Positions 8,350 to 14,358 of a stretch of 16,203 nucleotides of DNA are shown one piece after another (the first letter of the stretch is position 1; each line of letters begins with the position of its first letter). Origin of the DNA: an uncultured Elusimicrobium sp. Lineage in GTDB: Bacteria; Elusimicrobiota; Elusimicrobia; Elusimicrobiales; Elusimicrobiaceae. The stretch lies in the NCBI GenBank assembly GCA_946061795.1, contig CAMGSK010000014.1, forward strand, positions 1 to 16,203. Direction: 5' to 3'. The notes beneath the pieces are model-generated. The model was given only the letters and a program-made list of their open reading frames with translations, ran no database searches and was not told the DNA's origin. A program made the translations under genes and the position numbers.

Positions 8350-9076
8350 ACTGGTCCGGAAAGCGGGCGGCCTGTTGCTGCACGTGCTGCTGCCCAACAC
8401 GTGTTATGCCTGCCGCCGGGATATGGCGCCGGGCGAAAGCGCGGCTTTGTGCCTGGAGTGTGAAGCGGCCGTCCGTACGGTAGGACCCCGTTGCTGCGCC
8501 CGCTGCGGCAAACCGCTGCCTGACGGGGGAGCCCATTGCCGCTCCTGCCGCAGAGCCCGGGCTCAACGCGGAAAATGCGCGCTGATTCGTTCGGCTGTGG
8601 TATTCGGCCCGCAAATCCGTCCGGTCATTCACGCTTTTAAATATGCCGACGCCCGGCATTTGTCCGCCTATCTGTCCGGCTGGATGGCGCGCCAGTGGAA
8701 GGAATATCCCGAACTGGCCCAGGCGCAGGTGATGATGCCCGTTCCTTTGCATCGCAAAAAATTGCGCGCCCGCGGGTATAACCAATCTGGTTTGTTGGCA
8801 CGGTCATTGGCCGAGGCCGTCTGTGTGGCGGTGGATGAAACCAGTTTAGTCCGCACGCGCAATACGCCCAGCCAAACGGGATTTGGCAGGGAAGGACGTT
8901 TGCAAAATATGAGCGGGGCTTTTGCATGCGTTGACCCGGCGGCGGTAAAAGGAAAAGTCGTTTTATTGGTGGATGATGTGGCCACCACGGGGGCTACGCT
9001 GGAAGGATGTGCGCAGGCGTTGCGCGCGGCGGGCGCCAAAAAGGTGATGGCTTATACGCTGGCCCGGGAATTGTAA
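8288..9076 (+). CDS. comF: ComF-family phosphoribosyltransferase-like protein
   Basis: Eight cysteines in the N-terminal third (39, 42, 55, 58, 70, 73, 84, 87, counted from the ATG at 8288) form zinc-binding knuckles. The phosphoribosyltransferase domain follows, with PVPLHRKKLRARGYNQS (the ComF signature, about 151-167), TPSQTGFGREGR and the PRPP-binding loop VVLLVDDVATTGAT (about 224-237). Members are linked to DNA uptake in naturally competent bacteria, though the reaction is not established; some orthologues occur outside competence. The start is uncertain. ATG 8288 is the only ATG but overlaps the preceding gene by 62 bases, and its first ~20 codons read like out-of-frame barrel sequence. 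TTG at 8375 would give MLHVLLPNTCYAC, close to the usual family start. No good ribosome site decides between them. It is probably co-transcribed with the sprA-like gene, as no terminator lies between them. Confidence 0.88.
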   Translation: MWKPKITWPITWRPILPFSSKLVRKAGGLLLHVLLPNTCYACRRDMAPGESAALCLECEAAVRTVGPRCCARCGKPLPDGGAHCRSCRRARAQRGKCALIRSAVVFGPQIRPVIHAFKYADARHLSAYLSGWMARQWKEYPELAQAQVMMPVPLHRKKLRARGYNQSGLLARSLAEAVCVAVDETSLVRTRNTPSQTGFGREGRLQNMSGAFACVDPAAVKGKVVLLVDDVATTGATLEGCAQALRAAGAKKVMAYTLAREL

Positions 9077-9174
9077 GTTGTTTCCCGTCGGACGTCCAGA
9101 AGAAGAGCGGACGGGGCGGATGCGGGAAACGGGCCGCCGGAGATTTGTTTCATTTCGCGGAGAAATAAAATTAC

Positions 9175-9180
9175 TATAAT
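9175..9180 (+). promoter_or_regulatory. Putative -10 TATAAT for waaA
   Basis: A perfect TATAAT overlaps the first candidate ATG of waaA (9179) and ends 7 bases before the second (9188). If it is used, transcription would begin at about 9187-9188, which excludes the first ATG and gives a leaderless start at the second. No convincing -35 is present. Confidence 0.4.
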
Positions 9181-10468
9181 GAAATATATGGGCAAATTCT
9201 TGTTGTTGCTTACCAATTTGGCTTTTCCGTTTGCCGCGCTGGGCGTGCTGCTCGGGTTCGTGTTTTCCCCTCGCCGCCGGGTTCTTAAGACCTTAAAACA
9301 GGAGCTGCGGGAACGTTTTGCGCGGGAAACGCCGCAGGATGCTCTGCAAAATGCGCTGTGGGTGCATTGCGCCAGCGTGGGGGAAGTGAAATCCGTCGCG
9401 GGGCTCTTGGGCGAACTAAAAGCGTTTTACAAAAAAGATATTCTCGTCACCACCAGCACCGTCTCCGGCCGCGCCGAAGCCGAAAAAATACCCGCCGTTT
9501 CCAAAGCTTTGCTCGCACCGCTTGATTTTTATCCGTTTTCCCGCCGTTTCGTCCGGGTTTTTCGTCCGCACCGTTTGTTTGTGGTGGAGCGGGAGATTTG
9601 GCCCAACATGCTGGCCGCGGCGCAGAACGCCGGCGTACCCGTATTTCTCATCAATGCGCGCATTTCCCGCAAAAGCACGAAGGCTTACGCTTGGGTGAAA
9701 CCGCTTTTTCGTATGATTTTTAAACGGGTGGCCTGCGCCTGTATGCAGGACCGGGACGCGGCGGCGCGGTATCGTTCTTTAGGCATGCCGAAAGACCGCA
9801 TCGTGATCTGCGGAAACGTAAAGTATGACACGTTAAACGACCGGCCCGCCAAACTTAAAGAAGCCGCCTCCTTGATCAAAAAATTAAAATGGCAGGACAG
9901 CCCCGTATTAGTGTGCGGCAGTACGCATCCGTTGGAAGAAGAATTGATTTTCCGGGCGGCTTCGGCGTGGGCGGAAGCGGGACTAAAGGTCATTTTCGCT
10001 CCGCGTCATTTGGAGCGCAAAGAAGAAATCGTGGCCGCTCTTAAAAAACAGCCGTTGGCTTTCGGCGTACTCAGCGACGGAAATCTGCCGGAAAATTGCG
10101 CCCTGCTTTGCGCCGATACCATGGGGTTTTTGCAGTCCTTATACGCTTGCGCCACACTGGCGTTTGTGGGGGGGAGCATCGCGCCGCGCGGCGCGCACAA
10201 TCTCCTGGAGCCTGCCATTTTGGGCAAAACGGTATTGTTTGGAAAAAGTTTTTTCAATACGCCCGACACGGCGCACGCCTTGCTTTCTTCCGGCGGCGGC
10301 GTACTGGTGGACGAAACAAATTTGACGGATACGGTGCTGCGCCTGCTTAAAAACGGCGCGGCTTTGGAAAATATGGCCGCCAAGGCGCGCCAAACGGCCC
10401 TGGAGTTTAAAGGGGCCACCCAAAAAATTATGGAAGCGGTGAAAAACTATGAACGAAAAACAACCTAA
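9179..10468 (+). CDS. waaA: 3-deoxy-D-manno-octulosonic acid (Kdo) transferase WaaA, GT30
   Basis: The enzyme transfers Kdo from CMP-Kdo to lipid A precursors at the cytoplasmic face of the inner membrane, building the LPS inner core. A single N-terminal membrane anchor (about residues 6-28) is followed by WVHCASVGEVKS, in which Glu69 matches the family's catalytic base. EIWPNML, NARIS and QDRDAAARY come next, then CGNVKYD at the domain junction. The C-terminal CMP-Kdo domain carries STHPLEEE, APRHLER and FVGGSIAPRGAHNLLEPA. At 429 residues the length is normal for GT30. A second in-frame ATG at 9188 may be the true start, because a TATAAT overlaps the first ATG. A GGAG at 9159-9162 is 16 bases from the first ATG, further than usual. 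Its 3' end overlaps the GT9 gene by 20 bases. Whether it is mono- or bifunctional cannot be told. Confidence 0.95.
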   Translation: MKYMGKFLLLLTNLAFPFAALGVLLGFVFSPRRRVLKTLKQELRERFARETPQDALQNALWVHCASVGEVKSVAGLLGELKAFYKKDILVTTSTVSGRAEAEKIPAVSKALLAPLDFYPFSRRFVRVFRPHRLFVVEREIWPNMLAAAQNAGVPVFLINARISRKSTKAYAWVKPLFRMIFKRVACACMQDRDAAARYRSLGMPKDRIVICGNVKYDTLNDRPAKLKEAASLIKKLKWQDSPVLVCGSTHPLEEELIFRAASAWAEAGLKVIFAPRHLERKEEIVAALKKQPLAFGVLSDGNLPENCALLCADTMGFLQSLYACATLAFVGGSIAPRGAHNLLEPAILGKTVLFGKSFFNTPDTAHALLSSGGGVLVDETNLTDTVLRLLKNGAALENMAAKARQTALEFKGATQKIMEAVKNYERKTT

Positions 10469-11981
10469 GATTTTAGTCGCTCGTCTTTCTTCGCTGGGAG
10501 ATATCGTGCTTTCTTCTCCCGTGTATAAAAATCTAAAGGCCAAATGGCCGCAGTGCCACATTACACTGTTGGTCAAACCGCAGTTTGCGCAGGTATTGGC
10601 CGGCCACCCGGACATTGACGAAATTATGGTGGCCAAAAAAGGCCTCTGGGGCAATATCCGCCAGGTGCGCGCCGGGCATTTTACGCATTATTTGGATTTG
10701 CACTCCAACTTAAAAAGTATTTTAATCGGCTGGTTCAGCCGCATTCCCAACAAACTGCGCTACAGCAAAAACCCCGTCGCGCGCAGATTGTACGTTAAAT
10801 TCCGCAAAAATTCCCCCGTATTGGAAAAACATACGCTGGAGCGGTATTTGGAAACGCTCAAAGCGTGGGATGTTCCTGTGCTCTATAAGAACCCGGAACT
10901 GGGGGACTGGGCCTATAAACACGCCAATTTGGATGGAAAGAAAATCAACAAAATCGGCATTTTTCAAACGTCGTTTATCGGAGACAGCGTGCTCACCACG
11001 CCGCTGATTCAAAAAACAGCCAAATTGTTTCCGGACGCCAAAATCGTGGTCATCACCCGTCCCCAGACGGAAGACATTTTCCGCCCCATGAAGGAAGTGG
11101 ACCAGATTATTTTAAACGACAAAAAGGGCTGGAATAAAATTTTCGGCGTGTGGAAAACGGCCAAAGCCATTAAAGAGACCGGCGTGGACATTTTGCTGGT
11201 GCCGCACCGCAGCTTCCGCAGCGCATTGATCGCTTGGCTCAGCCGCGTGCCCATACGCATCGGTTTTACCTCCAGCGAAGGGTGGTTCCTTTATACCAAA
11301 ACGATTCCCTTCAGCTGGATGATACACGACGCGGAACGCAACCTGTCGTTGCTGCACGGCATCGTCAAAGAAAATTTCAAAGCCGAAAAGTTAAACATGC
11401 GCTATGCCCCTTCCGCGGAGGAAAACGTTGCTCGGCTGATGAAAGATTTTAATTTGGAAGGAAAAACGCTGGTGGGCATTCACCCCGGTTCGGCGTGGGC
11501 GACCAAATGCTGGCCGTTTGAAAATTTCGTGGAACTTATCAGCCGCATTGAGACGGAGCTCCACCTGCAGACCGTGGTGGTGGGCGGCGGCAAAACGGAT
11601 GCGGACTTGGGCGAAAAACTCTGCCAGCTTTCCCAGGGGCACTGCGCCAATTTGTGCGGCAAAACCAGCTTGGCCGATTTAATGGCTTTGATGGGGCATT
11701 TTAAGCTTTTTATTACCAACGATTCCGGCCCGATGCACATCGCCACCGCGTTCGGCGTGCCGACGCTGGCCATTTTCGGTCCGACGACCAAAGAACTGGG
11801 CTTTTTCCCTTATGGGCAGGGGCACCGCGTACTGGAAGTGAAAGGGCTGGACTGCCGCCCCTGCGCGCTGCACGGCGGCCGCAAATGTCCCAAGGGGCAC
11901 TTCAAATGTATGCGTCTGATTACGGTGGACGACGTATTTAAAAACGTGAAGGAAATGCTTCAGGAAAATCACGTCATTTAG
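10449..11981 (+). CDS. GT9 heptosyltransferase-like protein with a duplicated N-terminal domain
   Basis: The 510-residue protein is much longer than the usual ~350 of the ADP-heptose:LPS heptosyltransferase family (GT-B fold, LPS core assembly). Residues 1-155 look like a GT9 N-terminal Rossmann domain (ARLSSLGDIVLSSP with GD at 17-18). Residues ~167-310 repeat that domain (FQTSFIGDSVLTTP, GD at 178-179; RSALIAWLSRVPIRIGF parallels KSILIGWFSRIPNKLRY). A single C-terminal nucleotide-sugar domain then follows, with GIHPGSAWATKCWP (343-356), TNDSGPMHIATAFGVPTLAIFGPT (423-446) and a cysteine set at 469, 472, 480 and 487. It starts inside the waaA end (20-base overlap), with a GGTG 7 bases upstream, so the pair is translated from one mRNA. 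It is probably a core glycosyltransferase; the sugar donor is unknown. Confidence 0.88.
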   Translation: MNEKQPKILVARLSSLGDIVLSSPVYKNLKAKWPQCHITLLVKPQFAQVLAGHPDIDEIMVAKKGLWGNIRQVRAGHFTHYLDLHSNLKSILIGWFSRIPNKLRYSKNPVARRLYVKFRKNSPVLEKHTLERYLETLKAWDVPVLYKNPELGDWAYKHANLDGKKINKIGIFQTSFIGDSVLTTPLIQKTAKLFPDAKIVVITRPQTEDIFRPMKEVDQIILNDKKGWNKIFGVWKTAKAIKETGVDILLVPHRSFRSALIAWLSRVPIRIGFTSSEGWFLYTKTIPFSWMIHDAERNLSLLHGIVKENFKAEKLNMRYAPSAEENVARLMKDFNLEGKTLVGIHPGSAWATKCWPFENFVELISRIETELHLQTVVVGGGKTDADLGEKLCQLSQGHCANLCGKTSLADLMALMGHFKLFITNDSGPMHIATAFGVPTLAIFGPTTKELGFFPYGQGHRVLEVKGLDCRPCALHGGRKCPKGHFKCMRLITVDDVFKNVKEMLQENHVI

Positions 11982-12004
11982 CGCGGGAATTTTTGAAGAA
12001 AAGA

Positions 12005-12037
12005 AAAACGCCGGGGACGAGAAGTTCCCGGCGTTTT
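12005..12037. terminator. Bidirectional intrinsic terminator between the GT9 gene and rnpB
   Basis: A 14-bp stem (12005-12018 with 12024-12037, one G-T wobble) closes a 5-base loop. On the plus strand it follows the GT9 stop by 24 bases and ends in T4; on the minus strand it follows the rnpB 3' end and runs into T5 plus a pyrimidine-rich tail. It can serve both converging transcripts and is stronger for rnpB. Confidence 0.85.
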
Positions 12038-12043
12038 AATGGA

Positions 12044-12376
12044 TTGACGGCCCATACCCCGGATTCTGTCGGCTCCGAAGAGCCGTGAGAACCATTACTC
12101 TAAGCGGCCTACTCTGTCTCTGACGCGGGACACGTATGGACATGTTTGGCCTTGCTCCGCGCGGGGTTTGCCCTGCCGCCTGCGTCGCCGCAGGCGCGGT
12201 GCGCTCTTACCGCACCTTTTCACCCTTGCCCGAAGGCGGTTTGTTTTCTGCGGCACTTTCCGTCCGTACGGCTTTTACCCCGTACGTCCCACCCTTTCAA
12301 GTGGCGCGCTTCCCTGTGGAGTCCGGAAGTTCCTCCCATGGCTGTCAGGCCTAGGGCGGTTCTCCGGGCCGTCAAA
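12044..12376 (-). ncRNA. rnpB: RNase P RNA, bacterial type A-like
   Basis: The catalytic RNA of RNase P, which trims the 5' ends of pre-tRNAs. Read on the minus strand, the ends pair as P1 (10 bp: 12366-12375 with 12044-12053) and P2 (GAGAACC with GGTTCTC). GGGAGGAA, GGGTGAAAAGGTGCGGTAAG (the core J11/12 region), a GCGA-capped P12, GGAGCAAGGCCAAA and GACAGAA are all recognisable conserved segments. The length is about 333 nt. The P4 helix deviates from the consensus on both strands in a compensatory way (see findings). The 5' end lies only about 34 bases after the rnhA stop. A TTGACG inside the rnhA end with a poor GAAAAT 16 bases later is the only promoter candidate, so read-through from rnhA is possible. 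The ends are inferred from P1 pairing, not from a mapped transcript. Confidence 0.95.
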
Positions 12377-12386
12377 TCGTGTATGG

Positions 12387-12405
12387 GCGGGAAAGATTTT
12401 CCCGC
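12387..12405 (-). other. Short hairpin between rnhA and rnpB
   Basis: An 8-bp perfect stem (12387-12394 with 12398-12405) with a 3-base loop lies between the rnhA stop and the rnpB 5' end. On the minus strand no T run follows, so it is not a normal terminator. It could stabilise the rnhA mRNA end or mark a processing site if the two are co-transcribed. Confidence 0.5.
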
Positions 12406-12409
12406 TCCG

Positions 12410-12979
12410 TTAAAATCCGTCAAACAGCGAAGGTTGAACGCTGTTTTGTTTTTTCTTTGCCGCGGCGGCCGGTTTTTTTTCTTCTCGCCGCACCGGTTCC
12501 ACCGGCACTCCATTGACGGTATTGTCTTTTTCTTCCGCGGCGGCAAACGGACGTAAATTTTGAATGGGATTATATCCCACAGACTGTTTTAAATCCATCG
12601 CTTTGTTGGCCAGCGCGTCCGGCTCTTTGTTCAAGTGGCGCAGAACGTGGCGGATGTTGATTTTGAAAGGCTTGGCCAAAGAACGGATTTCGCTCATGCG
12701 CGCGGCCAAATCCGGGTGTTTGATTTTGTATTCGCCCAAGTATTGTTTGACCAATAACAAAGAGTCGGAAATAATATCCAGTTCTTTTGCGCCCAGTTCG
12801 GCCGCTTTTATCAAGGCCAGCCTCAGCGCAGTGTATTCGGCCTGGTTGTTGGTGCAATGAGCGATGAAGTGCCCTTCCTGGGACAAAATCTTTCCGCAGG
12901 AATCTTTTATTACGTAAGCCGCCGCCCCGGGACCCGGGTTTCCGCGGCTTCCGCCGTCTATGTTAATGGTCATGCGCAT
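12410..12979 (-). CDS. rnhA: Ribonuclease HI with a C-terminal tail ending in a clamp-like motif
   Basis: The enzyme degrades the RNA strand of RNA-DNA hybrids. The 189 residues carry the DEDD catalytic set: D8 in NIDGGSRGNPGPGAAAY, E48 in NNQAEYTAL, D72 in ISDSLLLVKQ and D121 in LRHLNKEPDALAN. The compact catalytic domain (about 1-135) lacks the basic handle of the E. coli enzyme and resembles the shorter bacterial/archaeal type. A low-complexity Ala/Lys/Glu tail (about 145-180) follows and ends in QPSLFDGF, which fits the bacterial sliding-clamp binding pattern QxxLF. Two in-frame ATGs (12979 and 12973) are possible starts; the first lies 7 bases after a TGCTAAAAT extended -10 and has no Shine-Dalgarno, suggesting a leaderless mRNA. 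A longer frame upstream to 13255 would run antisense across the symporter gene and is rejected. Confidence 0.93.
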   Translation of the reverse strand: MRMTINIDGGSRGNPGPGAAAYVIKDSCGKILSQEGHFIAHCTNNQAEYTALRLALIKAAELGAKELDIISDSLLLVKQYLGEYKIKHPDLAARMSEIRSLAKPFKINIRHVLRHLNKEPDALANKAMDLKQSVGYNPIQNLRPFAAAEEKDNTVNGVPVEPVRREEKKPAAAAKKKQNSVQPSLFDGF

Positions 12980-12986
12980 AATACGT

Positions 12987-12995
12987 ATTTTAGCA
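12987..12995 (-). promoter_or_regulatory. Putative extended -10 promoter for rnhA
   Basis: TGCTAAAAT on the minus strand (extended -10) ends 7 bases before the first rnhA ATG, so the predicted transcription start coincides with the start codon. No good -35 is present, as is common for extended -10 promoters. Confidence 0.45.
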
Positions 12996-13021
12996 AATAT
13001 ACAAGGCGGAAGCGGTTTAGT

Positions 13022-13047
13022 TGGTATAATAAAAGAAATTGCGGAGG
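13022..13047 (+). promoter_or_regulatory. Extended -10 promoter and ribosome site of the DAACS symporter
   Basis: TGGTATAAT at 13022-13030 is a perfect extended -10. GGAGG at 13043-13047 is a strong Shine-Dalgarno 5 bases before the ATG at 13053 and fixes that start. The promoter is divergent from that of rnhA within 73 bases, so the two could share regulation. Confidence 0.65.
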
Positions 13048-13052
13048 TGGAT

Positions 13053-14240
13053 ATGTGGAAAAGTTTTTCGCGGTGGGGCCTGCTGCCCAAAGTGGCGTGC
13101 GCCATCGTGCTGGGCATTGTGTGCGGGTTGTTTTTCCCGCAGTGGCTGACGCGCGTATTTTTAACGTTTAACGGCTTGTTCGGGCAATTTTTGGGCTTTA
13201 TCGTTCCCCTGCTGATTTTGGGACTGATTGCGCCGGGCATCGCCGATTTGGGCAAAAGTGCGGGGCGGCTGCTTCTTTTTACTGTGCTGCTGGCGTACGG
13301 ATTTACGCTTTTCGCCGGGTTTTTTACGTTTGCAACGGCGGCTTTGGCCTATCCGTGGATATTGGACGCGTCTGCGTCTTTGGCCGTATTTTCGCAGCCG
13401 CAGGAACTGGCGGGGTATTTTCAGCTGCCCATTCCGGCCGTTATGGATGTGACGTCTTCTCTGGTGCTGGCGTTTACGCTGGGGCTGGGTATGGCGTTTA
13501 TTGAAGGAAACTCGCTCAAAAAAGTAATGCATGATTTCCGCGATATCATTCAGGCCGTAATTTCTTCCGTCATTATTCCGTTGCTTCCGTTGTACGTATT
13601 CGGTATTTTTCTGCAGATGACAGTCTGCGGGCAGGCCGCGTCCGTGCTGTCTGTGTTCGCCAAAATCATCGTGTTGATTTTCGCCATTACGTTGGTGGTA
13701 CTGTTGCTTCAATTTTGTCTTGCCGGAGCGGTGTGCGGACAAAACCCGCTGAAGATGCTTAAAACCATGCTGCCCGCGTATTTTACCGCGCTGGGCACTT
13801 CGTCTTCCGCGGCCACCATTCCCGTCACATACCGGCAGGTGCAGCAAATCGGCGTGCGGGAAGAAATCGCCGGATTTACCGTACCGCTCTGCGCCAATAT
13901 CCATATGTCCGGCAGTACGATTAAGATTACCGCCTGCGCCATGGCCATTGTTTTATTGACCGGGGGAGAAATCCAGTTCTGGCAATTTGCGGGATTTATT
14001 TGTATGCTGGGCGTGTCTATTGTAGCGGGCCCCGGCGTGCCGGGCGGCGCGGTGATGGCTTCTTTGGGCGTTTTGCAAAAAATGCTGGGATTTAACGAAC
14101 AAATGCTGGGGCTGATGATTGCTTTATATATTGCCATGGATTCTTTCGGCACTGCGTGCAACGTGACCGGAGACGGCGCGATAGCCGCGGTAATTAATAA
14201 AATGCATGCGCGCGGAAATTCCCGAGGCAAAGAGGCGTAA
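13053..14240 (+). CDS. Dicarboxylate/amino acid:cation symporter (DAACS, GltP-like) with altered site residues
   Basis: The 395-residue inner-membrane protein is rich in hydrophobic segments. It has the family's motifs in order: the GTSSSA serine stretch (248-253), NIHMSGS (282-288) at the unwound TM7 site, GPGVPGG (326-332) in hairpin 2, and DSFGTACNVTGD (363-374) in TM8. Members couple Na+ or H+ to uptake of C4-dicarboxylates or acidic/neutral amino acids. Compared with archaeal GltPh, the arginine that binds the substrate side-chain carboxylate (R397) is Gly366, and the N-M-D of the NMDGT motif is H-M-S. The substrate is therefore probably not aspartate/glutamate. D363, T367, N370 and D374 keep the rest of the site. 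The start at 13053 is set by GGAGG 5 bases upstream; an in-frame extension to 12960 is rejected because it crosses the divergent promoters. Confidence 0.85.
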   Translation: MWKSFSRWGLLPKVACAIVLGIVCGLFFPQWLTRVFLTFNGLFGQFLGFIVPLLILGLIAPGIADLGKSAGRLLLFTVLLAYGFTLFAGFFTFATAALAYPWILDASASLAVFSQPQELAGYFQLPIPAVMDVTSSLVLAFTLGLGMAFIEGNSLKKVMHDFRDIIQAVISSVIIPLLPLYVFGIFLQMTVCGQAASVLSVFAKIIVLIFAITLVVLLLQFCLAGAVCGQNPLKMLKTMLPAYFTALGTSSSAATIPVTYRQVQQIGVREEIAGFTVPLCANIHMSGSTIKITACAMAIVLLTGGEIQFWQFAGFICMLGVSIVAGPGVPGGAVMASLGVLQKMLGFNEQMLGLMIALYIAMDSFGTACNVTGDGAIAAVINKMHARGNSRGKEA

Positions 14241-14282
14241 GCTGTTTTCGCTTTTGTGCGGAGCCGCGCCGGATTTGTAAAA

Positions 14283-14323
14283 ACGGGTCAACTCTAATAG
14301 GGGTTGACTCGTTTTTTTTTTTT
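14283..14323 (+). terminator. Strong intrinsic terminator after the symporter gene
   Basis: A 10-bp stem (14283-14292 with 14303-14312, one G-T wobble) closes a 10-base loop and is followed by a run of 12 T (14312-14323). The T run ends 14 bases before the pilin ATG, and its last five T form the base of the next inverted repeat. Confidence 0.92.
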
Positions 14324-14358
14324 GATAAATTTTGCTTATGAACAAAATTTATCAAAAA
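14319..14358 (+). repeat. Perfect 16-bp inverted repeat with the pilin start codon in its loop
   Basis: Arms 14319-14334 and 14343-14358 are perfectly complementary, with an 8-base loop (14335-14342) that contains the ATG at 14338-14340. The right arm encodes leader residues of the pilin. It could act as an mRNA hairpin controlling initiation or as a DNA operator. Confidence 0.85.

Noticed and set aside
9077..9178. Nested inverted repeats between comF and waaA (GTTTCCCG with CGGGAAAC, inner GTCC with GGAC)
   Set aside because: Short stems with long loops and no T run; not enough to call a terminator or riboswitch.
12136..12556. Several plus-strand open frames over 12136-12556
   Set aside because: They cover the RNase P RNA gene and the rnhA end; conserved RNA segments explain the sequence.
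12960..13052. Longer N-terminal version of the symporter gene
   Set aside because: A strong ribosome site and a perfect extended -10 sit just before 13053, and the extension crosses the rnhA promoter.
13161..13904. Minus-strand open frame of 247 codons inside the symporter gene
   Set aside because: Extremely rich in Arg, Gln and His with no hydrophobic core; antisense shadow of membrane-protein codons.
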